A DNA stretch of 64,000 bases from Microbacterium aoyamense (GTDB taxonomy: Bacteria; Actinomycetota; Actinomycetes; Actinomycetales; Microbacteriaceae), in NCBI RefSeq assembly GCF_023155855.1, contig NZ_JAKNUT010000005.1, forward strand, positions 273,370-337,369, in the 5' to 3' direction. Numbering within the stretch: the first letter of the stretch is position 1; every line of letters starts with the position of its first letter. The position numbers and the translations under genes were made by a program. Below the pieces are notes generated by a model. The model was not told where the DNA came from. It was given only the letters and a program-made list of their open reading frames with translations, and did not search any database. Shown here one piece after another: positions 34,347 through 42,597 of this stretch.

Positions 34347-35725
34347 GCGCCGCATCGGTCGTCGCCCGCCTGCGCGAGGGACTCGGCGATCGCGTCGACA
34401 CCTCGCCCGCCGCGCTGCAGACGGCGCGCGCCGACAAGTCCGGGCACGCGGCATCCGGTGCGCCGATCGCCGTCGTGCACGCGGCATCCGTCGCCGATGT
34501 CCAGGCGACGCTGCGGATCGCCACCGCGACCGGTACGCCGGTCGTGACCCGCGGCGCGGGAACAGGGCTCGCAGGCGGCGCGAATGCCGGCGCGGGCGAG
34601 ATCTCGCTCTCGGTGCGCGGCATGGACCGCATTCTCGAGGTGCGTGCCGACGACCAGCTCGCCGTCGTCGAGCCGGGCATCCTCAACGCCGATCTCAACG
34701 CCGCGCTCGCCGAGCACGGGCTGTGGTGGGCGCCCGACCCGGCGAGCCGCGCGATCTCGACGGTCGGCGGCAACATCGCGACGGGTGCAGGCGGGCTGCT
34801 GTGCGCGAAGTACGGCGTCGTGCGGGATGCCGTGCTCGGCGTCGACGTCGTCCTCGCCGACGGGCGACTGCTCACGCTCGGCCATCGCACCGTCAAGGGC
34901 GTCACGGGTCTGGATCTCACGTCGCTCGTGATCGGCTCCGAGGGCACGCTCGGCGTCATCGTCGGCGCGACGCTCAAGCTCCGCCGCCTCGTGCCCGGCG
35001 ACGTGTGCACGGTCGCCGCGACGTTCCCCGACGTGCGGACGGCGGCCGAAGCATCCGCCGCCGTCACGGCGTCCGGCGTCCAGCCGTCGATCATGGAATT
35101 GATGGATGCCGCGTCCCTCGCGGCCGTGCACGCCCTGCTCGATCTCGAGGCGCCCGCACCCGGAGCGGCGCAGCTCACGATCCAGACCGACGGTCCGGCC
35201 GCCGGCGCCGAGGCCGACACGATCGCCGACGTTCTGCGCGGAGCGGGCGGCATCGTCGCGGTGTCGCACGACCGCGAGGAGGGCGAGCGGCTGCTCGCGA
35301 TCCGGCGGTCGATGCATCCCGCGATGGAAACGCTCGGCACGACCCTCATCGAGGACGTCTCGGTGCCCCGCAGCGCGATGCCCGCGATGTTCGACGAGAT
35401 CGCCAGGGTCGAGCGTGAGCGCGGCGTCACGATCCCGACCGTCGCGCACGCCGGCGACGGCAACCTGCATCCGAACTTCATCTTCGACGCGGAACCCGAC
35501 GAGTTCGGCGTGGTCGAGGCTCCCGCCTACATCTGGGACGCCGCCGACGATCTGTTCCGCGCCGCCCTGCGCCTCGGCGGAACCCTCACGGGCGAGCACG
35601 GTGTCGGCGTCTTGAAGCGCCGATGGCTCGCCGACGAGCTCGGCGACGATCAGTGGCGACTGCAGCGCGAGATCACGCGCGTCTTCGACCCGCAGGGCAT
35701 CCTCAACCCCGGCAAGGTCTTCTGA
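34343..35725 (+). CDS. FAD-linked oxidase, GlcD/D-lactate dehydrogenase-like
   Basis: A 460-residue PCMH-type flavoprotein. The FAD-binding N-terminal half (about 35-215) has VTRGAGTGLAGGANA and the phosphate loop STVGGNIATGAGGLLCAKYG. The C-terminal substrate domain has HAGDGNLHPNF (metal-binding His) and GTLTGEHGVGVLKR, ending LNPGKVF. This is the glycolate oxidase GlcD / D-2-hydroxyacid dehydrogenase family. No GlcE/GlcF genes are nearby, so a stand-alone D-lactate or D-2-hydroxyglutarate dehydrogenase is more likely than a glycolate oxidase complex. GTG start overlapping the upstream stop. Confidence 0.87.
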   Translation: MSAASVVARLREGLGDRVDTSPAALQTARADKSGHAASGAPIAVVHAASVADVQATLRIATATGTPVVTRGAGTGLAGGANAGAGEISLSVRGMDRILEVRADDQLAVVEPGILNADLNAALAEHGLWWAPDPASRAISTVGGNIATGAGGLLCAKYGVVRDAVLGVDVVLADGRLLTLGHRTVKGVTGLDLTSLVIGSEGTLGVIVGATLKLRRLVPGDVCTVAATFPDVRTAAEASAAVTASGVQPSIMELMDAASLAAVHALLDLEAPAPGAAQLTIQTDGPAAGAEADTIADVLRGAGGIVAVSHDREEGERLLAIRRSMHPAMETLGTTLIEDVSVPRSAMPAMFDEIARVERERGVTIPTVAHAGDGNLHPNFIFDAEPDEFGVVEAPAYIWDAADDLFRAALRLGGTLTGEHGVGVLKRRWLADELGDDQWRLQREITRVFDPQGILNPGKVF

Positions 35726-35726
35726 C

Positions 35727-36386
35727 TCACGTCGAGGGCGGATAGACCTGCACGGGGTCGCTGACCGGCGCCGCACGGTTCGCGATGACAAGCGCGATGA
35801 TCCCGAGCGCGACGGGAACCGCGAAGGCGCACAGCCGTTCCAGTCCGAAGAAGAGGAAGATCCACTCGTCCGCGCGTGTGCTGAAGTCGATGCCCGCGGC
35901 GACGATGACCGCCTGGGTCAGGATCTGCGGCACCACCACGATGACGAGGCCCCACAGGGGCATCCACCGCACGCGTCCGCGGAGCACGCCGGCACGCGCG
36001 ATCTGCACGACGAAGACGATGGTCGCGGCGAGCGTCACGGTCCAGCTGATGTACCCCCACGCGCGGTAGAAGTCCAGCGCGCTCTCGACGGGCACCAGCC
36101 ACGACACCATGCGCTGGACCAACGGCCACGCCGCGACGATCACCGCGGCAGTGACAGCGAGCGGCCGCCGCGACACGATGCTCCCGCTGCGGCCGAGACC
36201 GAACGCGAACACCAGCAGGGTCGCCGAGTAGGCCCCGACGGCGAGCCACGACATCACCTCGGCCAGCGGAATCGACAGCGAGAAGAAGGTCGGCTGCGCG
36301 AACGTCAGGACCGCGCCGGCGATCAGGAGCACCCCGCCGACGGTGAGTGTGCGCCGCAGCGCTGCGGCGGAGGGTGCATCCGTCAT
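35727..36386 (-). CDS. Hypothetical membrane protein
   Basis: A 219-residue protein with about six predicted membrane helices and few polar loops; no family recognised. It begins 14 bp after the ROK kinase gene and could be the tail of the sugar operon, but TACGCT 6 nt before its ATG also allows its own leaderless transcript. It ends one base from the convergent oxidase gene. Confidence 0.65.
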   Translation of the reverse strand: MTDAPSAAALRRTLTVGGVLLIAGAVLTFAQPTFFSLSIPLAEVMSWLAVGAYSATLLVFAFGLGRSGSIVSRRPLAVTAAVIVAAWPLVQRMVSWLVPVESALDFYRAWGYISWTVTLAATIVFVVQIARAGVLRGRVRWMPLWGLVIVVVPQILTQAVIVAAGIDFSTRADEWIFLFFGLERLCAFAVPVALGIIALVIANRAAPVSDPVQVYPPST

Positions 36387-36392
36387 GCCTTC

Positions 36393-36398
36393 AGCGTA
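36393..36398 (-). promoter_or_regulatory. -10-like box before the membrane protein gene
   Basis: Minus-strand TACGCT ends 6 nt before the ATG at 36386; the spacer GAAGGC could alternatively act as a weak ribosome site. Confidence 0.4.
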
Positions 36399-36400
36399 GA

Positions 36401-37339
36401 TCAGGACGACGTGAGGGCCGCGGCTCCGTCGAGCTCCGTGTCGCGAACGTCGCCGATGAGCGCGGCTCCGAGCGCGGCCGCGGGCGAACCGGCGGGCAGG
36501 AGCTCGACCCGCTCCTCGAGGTGAAGAGATCGCATGAAGGGGGATGCCGCGGCACTCGCCGCGAGTTCGGCCGAGACATCCGCCATCAACCGGTCGCCGA
36601 GCGCGGTGACTCCCCCGCCCAGCACGACGGCGTCGACGTCGGCGGTCAGCACGAGCACGCGTACGGCCGCCGCGACGCCGCGCGCGAGACCTGATCGCAG
36701 CGCGATCGCGGCGGGATCGCCGGCATCGGCCGCGTCGAAGACGTCTCGGACGGGCAGCGCGCCGGGGCGCGCCCAGCGTTCGGCGATCGCTCCGCCGCCC
36801 GCGAAGGCCTCGATGCAGCCGAACTGCCCGCAGCGGCACAGCGGCCCGTGCGGATCGACCGAGATGTGGCCGACCTCTCCCGCCGTGCCGCGCGCTCCGC
36901 GCCAGAGTTCTCCGCCACGGACGATGCCCGCCGCGATGCCCGTGCCGAGGTTGAGGTAGCCGGTCGTGCCGACGCCGCCATGCAGGACGTAGGCGCCGAG
37001 CGCGGCCGCTTTGACGTCGTTCTCGACGCGGACGGGCACTCCCAGAGCCGGGCCCACGACCGCCGCGAGGTCGAGTTCGGCGACGCCGAGGTTGACGGCG
37101 TGCACGACGCGCGCCGTACCCGGCTCGACCTGCCCCGGCATCCCGATCCCGACCGAGCGCACCGACGCGCGGTCGATCCCGCCCTCGCCGGTGAGTGCCG
37201 CGACGGCATCGAGCACCGTCTGCACAACGGCATCCGACCCCCATCCTGTCGCGAGTCGCGCGCGTGCGGTGACGACGCCGGACTCGTCGATCGCGAGCGC
37301 GTCGGTCTTCGTGCCTCCGACGTCCAGCCCGATCCTCAT
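36401..37339 (-). CDS. ROK-family sugar kinase
   Basis: A 312-residue ROK kinase without an N-terminal DNA-binding domain. The ATP loop is MRIGLDVGGTKTDA, the catalytic Asp lies in VRVENDVKAAALG, the ROK zinc motif is CRCGQFGCIEA, and EVGHISVDP is the substrate Glu/His region. It phosphorylates an imported hexose, most simply glucose or an N-acetylhexosamine. It is the last metabolic gene of the ABC-sugar cluster, 43 bp after the second permease, with GGAGG before the ATG. Exact sugar unknown. Confidence 0.88.
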   Translation of the reverse strand: MRIGLDVGGTKTDALAIDESGVVTARARLATGWGSDAVVQTVLDAVAALTGEGGIDRASVRSVGIGMPGQVEPGTARVVHAVNLGVAELDLAAVVGPALGVPVRVENDVKAAALGAYVLHGGVGTTGYLNLGTGIAAGIVRGGELWRGARGTAGEVGHISVDPHGPLCRCGQFGCIEAFAGGGAIAERWARPGALPVRDVFDAADAGDPAAIALRSGLARGVAAAVRVLVLTADVDAVVLGGGVTALGDRLMADVSAELAASAAASPFMRSLHLEERVELLPAGSPAAALGAALIGDVRDTELDGAAALTSS

Positions 37340-37382
37340 CGGCCGTCCTCCCGTCGGAAGGCGGCTGCTTCGTGCGTGTGCA

Positions 37383-38348
37383 TCAGCCCTTGACCGCCCC
37401 TGCGACCAGTCCGCCGGTCATGCGTCCCTGCACGATGAGGAAGAAGATGACGACCGGGATCGAGATGAGCGTGGCGCCCGCCATCACGGCACCCCAGTTG
37501 GTCGCCTCGGTGGCCGACTGGAACGAGTTCAGCCAGGTCGGGAGCGTAAGGTTGTAGCCCTTCATCAGCAGCAGCGCCATCGTGAACTCGTTCCACGCCT
37601 GGATGAAGGCGAAGATGCCCGTAGCGACGAGACCCGGTGCCAGCAGGGGGAAGGTCACCTTCCAGAACGCCTGCGACTTCGTGCATCCATCGATCATCGC
37701 CGCTTCTTCGAGGTCCGCGGGGACACCGGCGACGAATCCGCGGAGCGTCCAGATCGTGAACGGGATGACGGACGCGAGGTACACGATCCCCAGGCCCAGC
37801 ATCGTGTTCATGAGGCGCCAGTCGTCGATCATCCCGTAGAGGGTGAACATCATCGCTTCGCCCGGGATCATCTGGATCACCAGCACCGCGACGATGAACA
37901 GGCGCCGGCCCTTGAACGCGAACCGGGCGAGGGCGACCGACGCGAGGAAGGCGAAGAGCAGCGTCGCGACGAGGACCCCGAAGGTCACGATCGTCGAGGT
38001 CAGGAGCCCGTGTGGGAAGTCGGTCTGACCCGGCGCCGCCTCGCGCGTCCAGGCGGTGATGTAGTTGCGGAAGGTCAGGTCGAGCGGAAGCAGGCTCGGC
38101 GTGCGACTGATGATCTGGTTGCTCGGCGTGAGCGACATGTTGATCATCCAGTACACCGGGAAGACCGAGCATACGAAGACGATCAGCGCCGCGATGTTGA
38201 GGAACGTCCGCGTCACGACGCGCTTGCCGGACGGCCGCCGGGCCTCGATGGAGCCTCGCCGGGGAGCCTTGGCCTTGCCGCCGCTCTCGAGGACCTCGTC
38301 GACACCGATCGTGCCGAGCTGCGTGCCCGCGTTGATCTGGGTGCTCAC
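37383..38348 (-). CDS. Carbohydrate ABC transporter permease (MalG-like)
   Basis: A 321-residue permease with a 45-residue cytoplasmic N-terminus and six membrane helices. The EAA loop reads EEAAMIDGCTKSQAFWKVTFPLLAPG. The C-terminal helix ends GRMTGGLVAGAVKG, the usual end of MalG/LacG-type CUT1 permeases. The GTG start at 38348 overlaps the stop of the other permease by 4 bp. Confidence 0.92.
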   Translation of the reverse strand: MSTQINAGTQLGTIGVDEVLESGGKAKAPRRGSIEARRPSGKRVVTRTFLNIAALIVFVCSVFPVYWMINMSLTPSNQIISRTPSLLPLDLTFRNYITAWTREAAPGQTDFPHGLLTSTIVTFGVLVATLLFAFLASVALARFAFKGRRLFIVAVLVIQMIPGEAMMFTLYGMIDDWRLMNTMLGLGIVYLASVIPFTIWTLRGFVAGVPADLEEAAMIDGCTKSQAFWKVTFPLLAPGLVATGIFAFIQAWNEFTMALLLMKGYNLTLPTWLNSFQSATEATNWGAVMAGATLISIPVVIFFLIVQGRMTGGLVAGAVKG

Positions 38349-39325
38349 AGCTCCTCCTCCTTCAGGGTCGTGCGCACGTAGCGCCAGGAAAGGATCAGCA
38401 GCAGAGCGACCATGACCACGCCGATCGCGCTCGTGAAGCCGAAGTCGCCCGGCCCCTGACGGAACATGTACGTACCGAGCACGTTCGTCTCCGAGGCCAG
38501 GCCGCCGCGGGACTGCAGTGCGTAGACCTGCGTGAAGATGCGCAGGTTCCAGATGATCTCGAGGACGAGCACGACGACCAGCACACTGCGCAGGTACGGG
38601 AAGACGACGAAGCGGAAGCGCTTGATACCCGTCGCACCGTCGAGGGATGCCGCCTCCAGCACCTCCCCGGGGACCTGACCGAGTGCGGCGTAGGTCGTGA
38701 AGGCCACGAAGGGGACGCCCTGCCACACGACGATGACGATGAGGACGAAGAAGAACGACATCGGGTCGATCAGCCAGGAGTGGTTCGTCCAGTTCGATGT
38801 GCCGGTGATCGTGTTGAGCGCCCAGTTGACGAGGCCGTATTGGGTGTCGAAGATCCAGCCCCAGACGGTGGTGGCGGCAAGCGGCGGCATCGCCCAGGCC
38901 AGCAGGAGCCCGACGGAAACCGTGATGCGCCATCCGCGGCTCAGACGCGTCATGAGAACCGCGACGAGCACTCCCAGGCCGATGATGAGCACCGTCATCA
39001 CGACCATGAGCGAGAGGCTGCGCAGGAGGACCGCCGGGAAGTCGGACTTCGTGATCAGATCGATGTAGTTGTCGAGGCCGACGAAGTCCGGCAGGGTGCC
39101 TTGGACCTTGTTCTTGACGCCGTAGTCGGTGAAGGACTGGATCACCATCAGCACGGCCGGGTACCCGACCATCACGCCGAGGATGATGACCGACGGCGCC
39201 AGCAGGCTCCATCCGCCGCGCGCTTCGCGGCGGGCGCGCGCCTTCTCTCGGGAGCCCCGCACGGGGGCGGCACCTGTGCGGCCGGGGCGCTCCACGGTGG
39301 CGGTGCCGGTCTGGCGGTCGCTCAT
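38345..39325 (-). CDS. Carbohydrate ABC transporter permease (MalF-like)
   Basis: A 326-residue CUT1 permease with a basic N-terminus (REKARARREARGG) and about six helices. The EAA loop reads EVLEAASLDGATGIKRFRFVVFPYL, with GLLLAWAMPPLAATTVWGW in the core. It pairs with the permease downstream (GTGA overlap). The cluster has no ATPase gene, so it probably uses a shared MsiK-type ATPase, as many actinobacterial sugar importers do. Confidence 0.92.
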   Translation of the reverse strand: MSDRQTGTATVERPGRTGAAPVRGSREKARARREARGGWSLLAPSVIILGVMVGYPAVLMVIQSFTDYGVKNKVQGTLPDFVGLDNYIDLITKSDFPAVLLRSLSLMVVMTVLIIGLGVLVAVLMTRLSRGWRITVSVGLLLAWAMPPLAATTVWGWIFDTQYGLVNWALNTITGTSNWTNHSWLIDPMSFFFVLIVIVVWQGVPFVAFTTYAALGQVPGEVLEAASLDGATGIKRFRFVVFPYLRSVLVVVLVLEIIWNLRIFTQVYALQSRGGLASETNVLGTYMFRQGPGDFGFTSAIGVVMVALLLILSWRYVRTTLKEEEL

Positions 39326-39365
39326 GGTGTGTGCTTTCGTTCTGACGGGTTGTGCGGGCAGTGAA

Positions 39366-39395
39366 CGGCGGGGGTCCCGCAGGGGACCCCCGCCG
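39366..39395 (-). other. Perfect stem-loop between binding-protein and permease genes
   Basis: A 13-bp perfect stem (CGGCGGGGGTCCC, 39366-39378, with 39383-39395) and a 4-nt loop, directly after the binding-protein stop. Such structures terminate most transcripts or protect the upstream mRNA, giving excess binding protein over permease. Confidence 0.75.
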
Positions 39396-39401
39396 ACATG
39401 A

Positions 39402-40661
39402 TCACTTGTTGAGGATCGACTCGATCTGCTCGTCGAGCGCCGTGGCGATCTCGGTGACGTCGCCGCCCTGCGCGATCTTGACGAGCGCGTCGGGGATGAT
39501 GAGCGAGGCCTCGACCTCGGTCCAGTTCGGGCTCATCGGCGTGAACTTCGAGTTCGCGAGCGCGGTCGCCTGCGCCTGCGTGATCGGGTCGTCCGGCAGC
39601 GAGGATGCCGCGGAGATGATTCCCGGCGTCAGCCCGCCTTCGGCCAGCAGCTGCTGGTAGCCCTCGGACAGGAGCACCTCGAGCGCGGCCTTGGCCTTCT
39701 CGGGGTTCGCGCTCTTCTGCGCCACGGCGACGTTCGAGCCACCCGCGAAGATCGGAGCCGTCTCGCCCGCCGTCATGCCCGGGAGCGGGAACGCGGCGAG
39801 GTCCTTGCCGTAGGTGTCGGGGCAGCCCGGGTTCTCTGCGTCGGGCTCGGCCAGGATCGACCACTTCACCCAGCCGGGAGCCGAGAGGTAGCCGACCTCA
39901 CCCGCGCAGAACGGCACCTGGGGGTTGGCCTCGTCGCCGTCCGCCGGAGCGTTCGTCGCGTTGAGGTAGACCTCCTGGAGCTGCTCGAGTCCGGCGATGC
40001 TCTCGTCGCTCGAGAACTGCGCGTCCCACGTGTCGCCGTCCTGAACGGCGATCTCGCCGCCGTGCGCCCACACGTAGGGAAGCGCGTTGTACCAGTCCTT
40101 GCCCGGCGCGTAGATGCCGGACATGGTCGGCGTCTCCATCGCGATGCCCGCTGCGACGTAGTCGTCGAGCGTCTCGGGGACGGCGCCGGTGACGAGCTGC
40201 GGCGAGTAGAACACGATACGACCACCGGCGTAGTACGGAGCGGCGTAGAAGCTGCCGTCGTAGGTGCCCGCGTCCACGAGTCCGGGAAGCAGGTCGTCGC
40301 CACCGAGGTCGCCCTTGATGTCGGTGATGTCGGCGAACAGGCCCTGGTCGATGAAGCCGAGCGCCTGGGTGTTGCCGACCTCGACGACATCGGGCGAGTC
40401 GTTGGACGACAGTGCCGCGACGTACGTCTCGTTCGTGTCGGCCCAGGTCTTCTCCTCGATCTTGAGGGTCCAGCCCTCGTTCTCGGACTCGAAGGTCTTC
40501 TTCAGGTAGTCACGCGCGGTGTCGGGGGTGTCGGTGCCGACGAGCCACACCGTGATCTCACCGGTCTCGGCTTCGGGTGCTGCACCGCCGCCGCCGGCGC
40601 AGCCGGCGAGCACGACAGCGGAAGCACCGACGAGCGCGAGGGCTCCGAGCTTCTTGTTCAT
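39402..40661 (-). CDS. Carbohydrate ABC transporter, substrate-binding lipoprotein
   Basis: A 419-residue SBP_bac_1 family lipoprotein. The lipobox LAGC follows MNKKLGALALVGASAVV, then a Gly-rich linker. The fold contains ITVWLVGTDTPDTARDYL, PDVVEVGNTQALGFIDQG and IFAGGSNVAVAQKSANPEKA. The ATG at 40661 is preferred to the one at 40670, because the AGGA at about 40671-40668 is correctly spaced only for the inner start. It is the first gene after the ROK regulator in the sugar cluster. The ligand may be an oligosaccharide; a link to N-acetylhexosamines is suggested only by shared operator-like sites. Confidence 0.9.
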   Translation of the reverse strand: MNKKLGALALVGASAVVLAGCAGGGGAAPEAETGEITVWLVGTDTPDTARDYLKKTFESENEGWTLKIEEKTWADTNETYVAALSSNDSPDVVEVGNTQALGFIDQGLFADITDIKGDLGGDDLLPGLVDAGTYDGSFYAAPYYAGGRIVFYSPQLVTGAVPETLDDYVAAGIAMETPTMSGIYAPGKDWYNALPYVWAHGGEIAVQDGDTWDAQFSSDESIAGLEQLQEVYLNATNAPADGDEANPQVPFCAGEVGYLSAPGWVKWSILAEPDAENPGCPDTYGKDLAAFPLPGMTAGETAPIFAGGSNVAVAQKSANPEKAKAALEVLLSEGYQQLLAEGGLTPGIISAASSLPDDPITQAQATALANSKFTPMSPNWTEVEASLIIPDALVKIAQGGDVTEIATALDEQIESILNK

Positions 40662-40732
40662 TGGTGTCATCCTTCGTTTCTCTTGGTGGTACCGGGAGGG
40701 CCGGGTGACCCGTCCGGGGGGATGTTGGGGTG

Positions 40733-41920
40733 TCAGGACACCCCGAGCCGGTCTGAGAGGACCATGACGGCCGCACCGCGCAGGACGATGTCCTGCCCTT
40801 GCTCCGTCATCCGCATCCGGACGCCGTCGTGGAACGCGGCGAGCGTACGAGTGCGGAGGGTCTCGACGGCCTGATCCGCGAGGGGACCATCGAGAAGCTC
40901 TGGGGGGCCGGAGAGGACGATCTCCGACAGGTCGAGGGCGCCGACGACGGGAGCCAGGGCGATGCCCAACCGCTCCCCCGCATCGCGCAGGACGCCGTCC
41001 TTCTCCGAGGCGGATGCCTCGGCCAACCGCTTGGTGAGCGACGGCACCGACAGCCAGGCCTCGAGGCAGCCGATCTTGCCGCACGAGCACAGCGGGCCAC
41101 CGTCCGTGCCGACGGTGACATGCCCGATCTCACCTGCGGCGAAGCGCGGTCCGCGCATGGGCTGGCCGGCGGCGAGAAGGCCGGAACCGACACCGCGGCC
41201 CACCTTGACGAGCAGCACGTCATCACCGGCTCCACCGAAGGTGTACTCGGCCAGGACCGCGGCGTTGGCGTCGTTCGCGACAAGCACCGGAAGCCCGAGC
41301 CCGTCCTGCAGCGCGCCTTCGAGGTCGAACCCGACCCAGCCGAAGTTGGGCGCCGCGAGGATGACTCCGCGCTCGTCGACGACACCGGGCGTGCCGACGC
41401 CGATGCCCAGCACGGGCGCGTGCGACTCGGCGACGAGCTCCCGCGCGAGGGACACGACGGTCTCCACGACGTCGTCGGCCGCGGGCAGCGGCACGTCGCG
41501 ACGGAAGACGATGTCGCCGTCGAGGGTGAGGACGCCGCCCGTGATGACGTCGGTGCCCGAGAGGTCGATGCCGACGATCCGGTGACCGGCACGGTCGAGA
41601 TCGATGAGCATCGCGGGCTTGCCGGGGCCGGTCGACTCGCGCATGCCCAGCTCGGCGACGAATCCGTCCGCGATGAGCTCGGCGACGAGGTCCGAGATCG
41701 TGACCCGTGTGAGACCCGTCTCGCGCGAGAGGTCCGCCCGGCTCATCGCACCGTCGTGGAAGAGCGTCTGCAGGACCAGAGAGCGGTTGTGACCCCGAGC
41801 GTGTTCGGGGAGGACCTTGGTCCCCCGGCGCAGCGAGCGACCGAAGGCCCCGGTCGCCCCCTGGGTGTGCGCGCTCTCCGTAGACGAGCTGCGATCGCGC
41901 TGCAGGTCCGATGCCGTCAT
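40733..41920 (-). CDS. ROK-family transcriptional regulator
   Basis: A 395-residue regulator. A MarR-like winged helix occupies about residues 43-100 (MSRADLSRETGLTRVTISDLVAEL), followed by a ROK sugar-kinase-like domain with VLVANDANAAVLAEYTFG, the zinc motif CSCGKIGCLEA and EIGHVTVG. The kinase ATP loop is altered (IVGIDLSGTDVITG), as usual in regulators. It should sense the imported sugar or its phosphate and control the ABC cluster and itself through the site at 41922-41944, which touches its start codon. The start lacks a Shine-Dalgarno sequence, so the transcript may be leaderless. Confidence 0.9.
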   Translation of the reverse strand: MTASDLQRDRSSSTESAHTQGATGAFGRSLRRGTKVLPEHARGHNRSLVLQTLFHDGAMSRADLSRETGLTRVTISDLVAELIADGFVAELGMRESTGPGKPAMLIDLDRAGHRIVGIDLSGTDVITGGVLTLDGDIVFRRDVPLPAADDVVETVVSLARELVAESHAPVLGIGVGTPGVVDERGVILAAPNFGWVGFDLEGALQDGLGLPVLVANDANAAVLAEYTFGGAGDDVLLVKVGRGVGSGLLAAGQPMRGPRFAAGEIGHVTVGTDGGPLCSCGKIGCLEAWLSVPSLTKRLAEASASEKDGVLRDAGERLGIALAPVVGALDLSEIVLSGPPELLDGPLADQAVETLRTRTLAAFHDGVRMRMTEQGQDIVLRGAAVMVLSDRLGVS

Positions 41921-41921
41921 G

Positions 41922-41944
41922 TTTGTTAGTAGACCTTACGAACA
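41922..41944. promoter_or_regulatory. Candidate ROK operator / promoter region
   Basis: An imperfect dyad with half-sites GTTAG (41925-41929) and CTTAC (41935-41939) inside TTTGTTAG...TTACGAACA, immediately upstream of the ROK gene. A minus-strand -10-like TATGTT lies at about 41940-41945. The surrounding 41921-42010 is unusually AT-rich and serves both divergent genes. Confidence 0.55.
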
Positions 41945-42046
41945 TAATCCGCGCAACCGATGAAACGTATTTGAACGGAGCGTTTACAAAACCGTTACAT
42001 TCAGCGGACACCGTGCATCGGCGATGCCTGCCCTCTCCCTCGCGCT

Positions 42047-42052
42047 TAGGCT
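42047..42052 (+). promoter_or_regulatory. -10 box of a leaderless transcript
   Basis: TAGGCT ends 6 nt before the ATG at 42059. The spacer CGGAGG resembles a ribosome site but touches the ATG, so leaderless initiation is more likely. Confidence 0.5.
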
Positions 42053-42058
42053 CGGAGG

Positions 42059-42529
42059 ATGACGCGCCTCGCCATCGCCCGACGTCTCGCCCTCGTCGCC
42101 CTGACCGCCACCGCGGCCTTCGGGCTCGCGGCGTGCACCTCGTCATCCACTCCCTCCCCCGAACCGACGAGCGTCAGCAGTGATGCGGCCGGCGACGACG
42201 GGCAGAGCGTCGAGGACGCATGCGCCCTCGTGCAGGGCACGATCACCGAAGTCACGTCCGGGTTCGAGGATCTCGGCGAGGGCGCCGACCCGGCAGCCGT
42301 CGTCGATTCAGTGCAGGCGGCGTCGCAGAAGATCGGCGAGGTGTCGTCGCAGATCACCAACGACGAGGTGGCCGCGATCGTGCCGTCACTGCAGGACATG
42401 TTCGCGCAGGTCGGCGAGACGATGACGGCGATCGTCGAGGGCGACGTGTCGAAGCTCGATGATCTTTCGGCGCTGGGCGAGAGCTTCCAGACCACGACTC
42501 AGCGGTTCCAAGAGGTCTGCGCGCCCTGA
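42059..42529 (+). CDS. Small secreted lipoprotein
   Basis: A 156-residue lipoprotein: signal peptide with lipobox LAAC (Cys26), a Ser/Thr/Pro linker, then a helical domain of about 110 residues beginning and ending with Cys (DACALVQGTI and EVCAP), which may form a disulfide. No named family recognised. Divergent from the ROK regulator; 68 bp upstream of the L,D-transpeptidase gene, so a cell-envelope role is plausible. Confidence 0.75.
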   Translation: MTRLAIARRLALVALTATAAFGLAACTSSSTPSPEPTSVSSDAAGDDGQSVEDACALVQGTITEVTSGFEDLGEGADPAAVVDSVQAASQKIGEVSSQITNDEVAAIVPSLQDMFAQVGETMTAIVEGDVSKLDDLSALGESFQTTTQRFQEVCAP

Positions 42530-42597
42530 CGGGTGAACGGCGCCCGGGCCGTCCATTACCATAGAGGGACGAATCTTCGCATCCGGGGGGTGACGGC

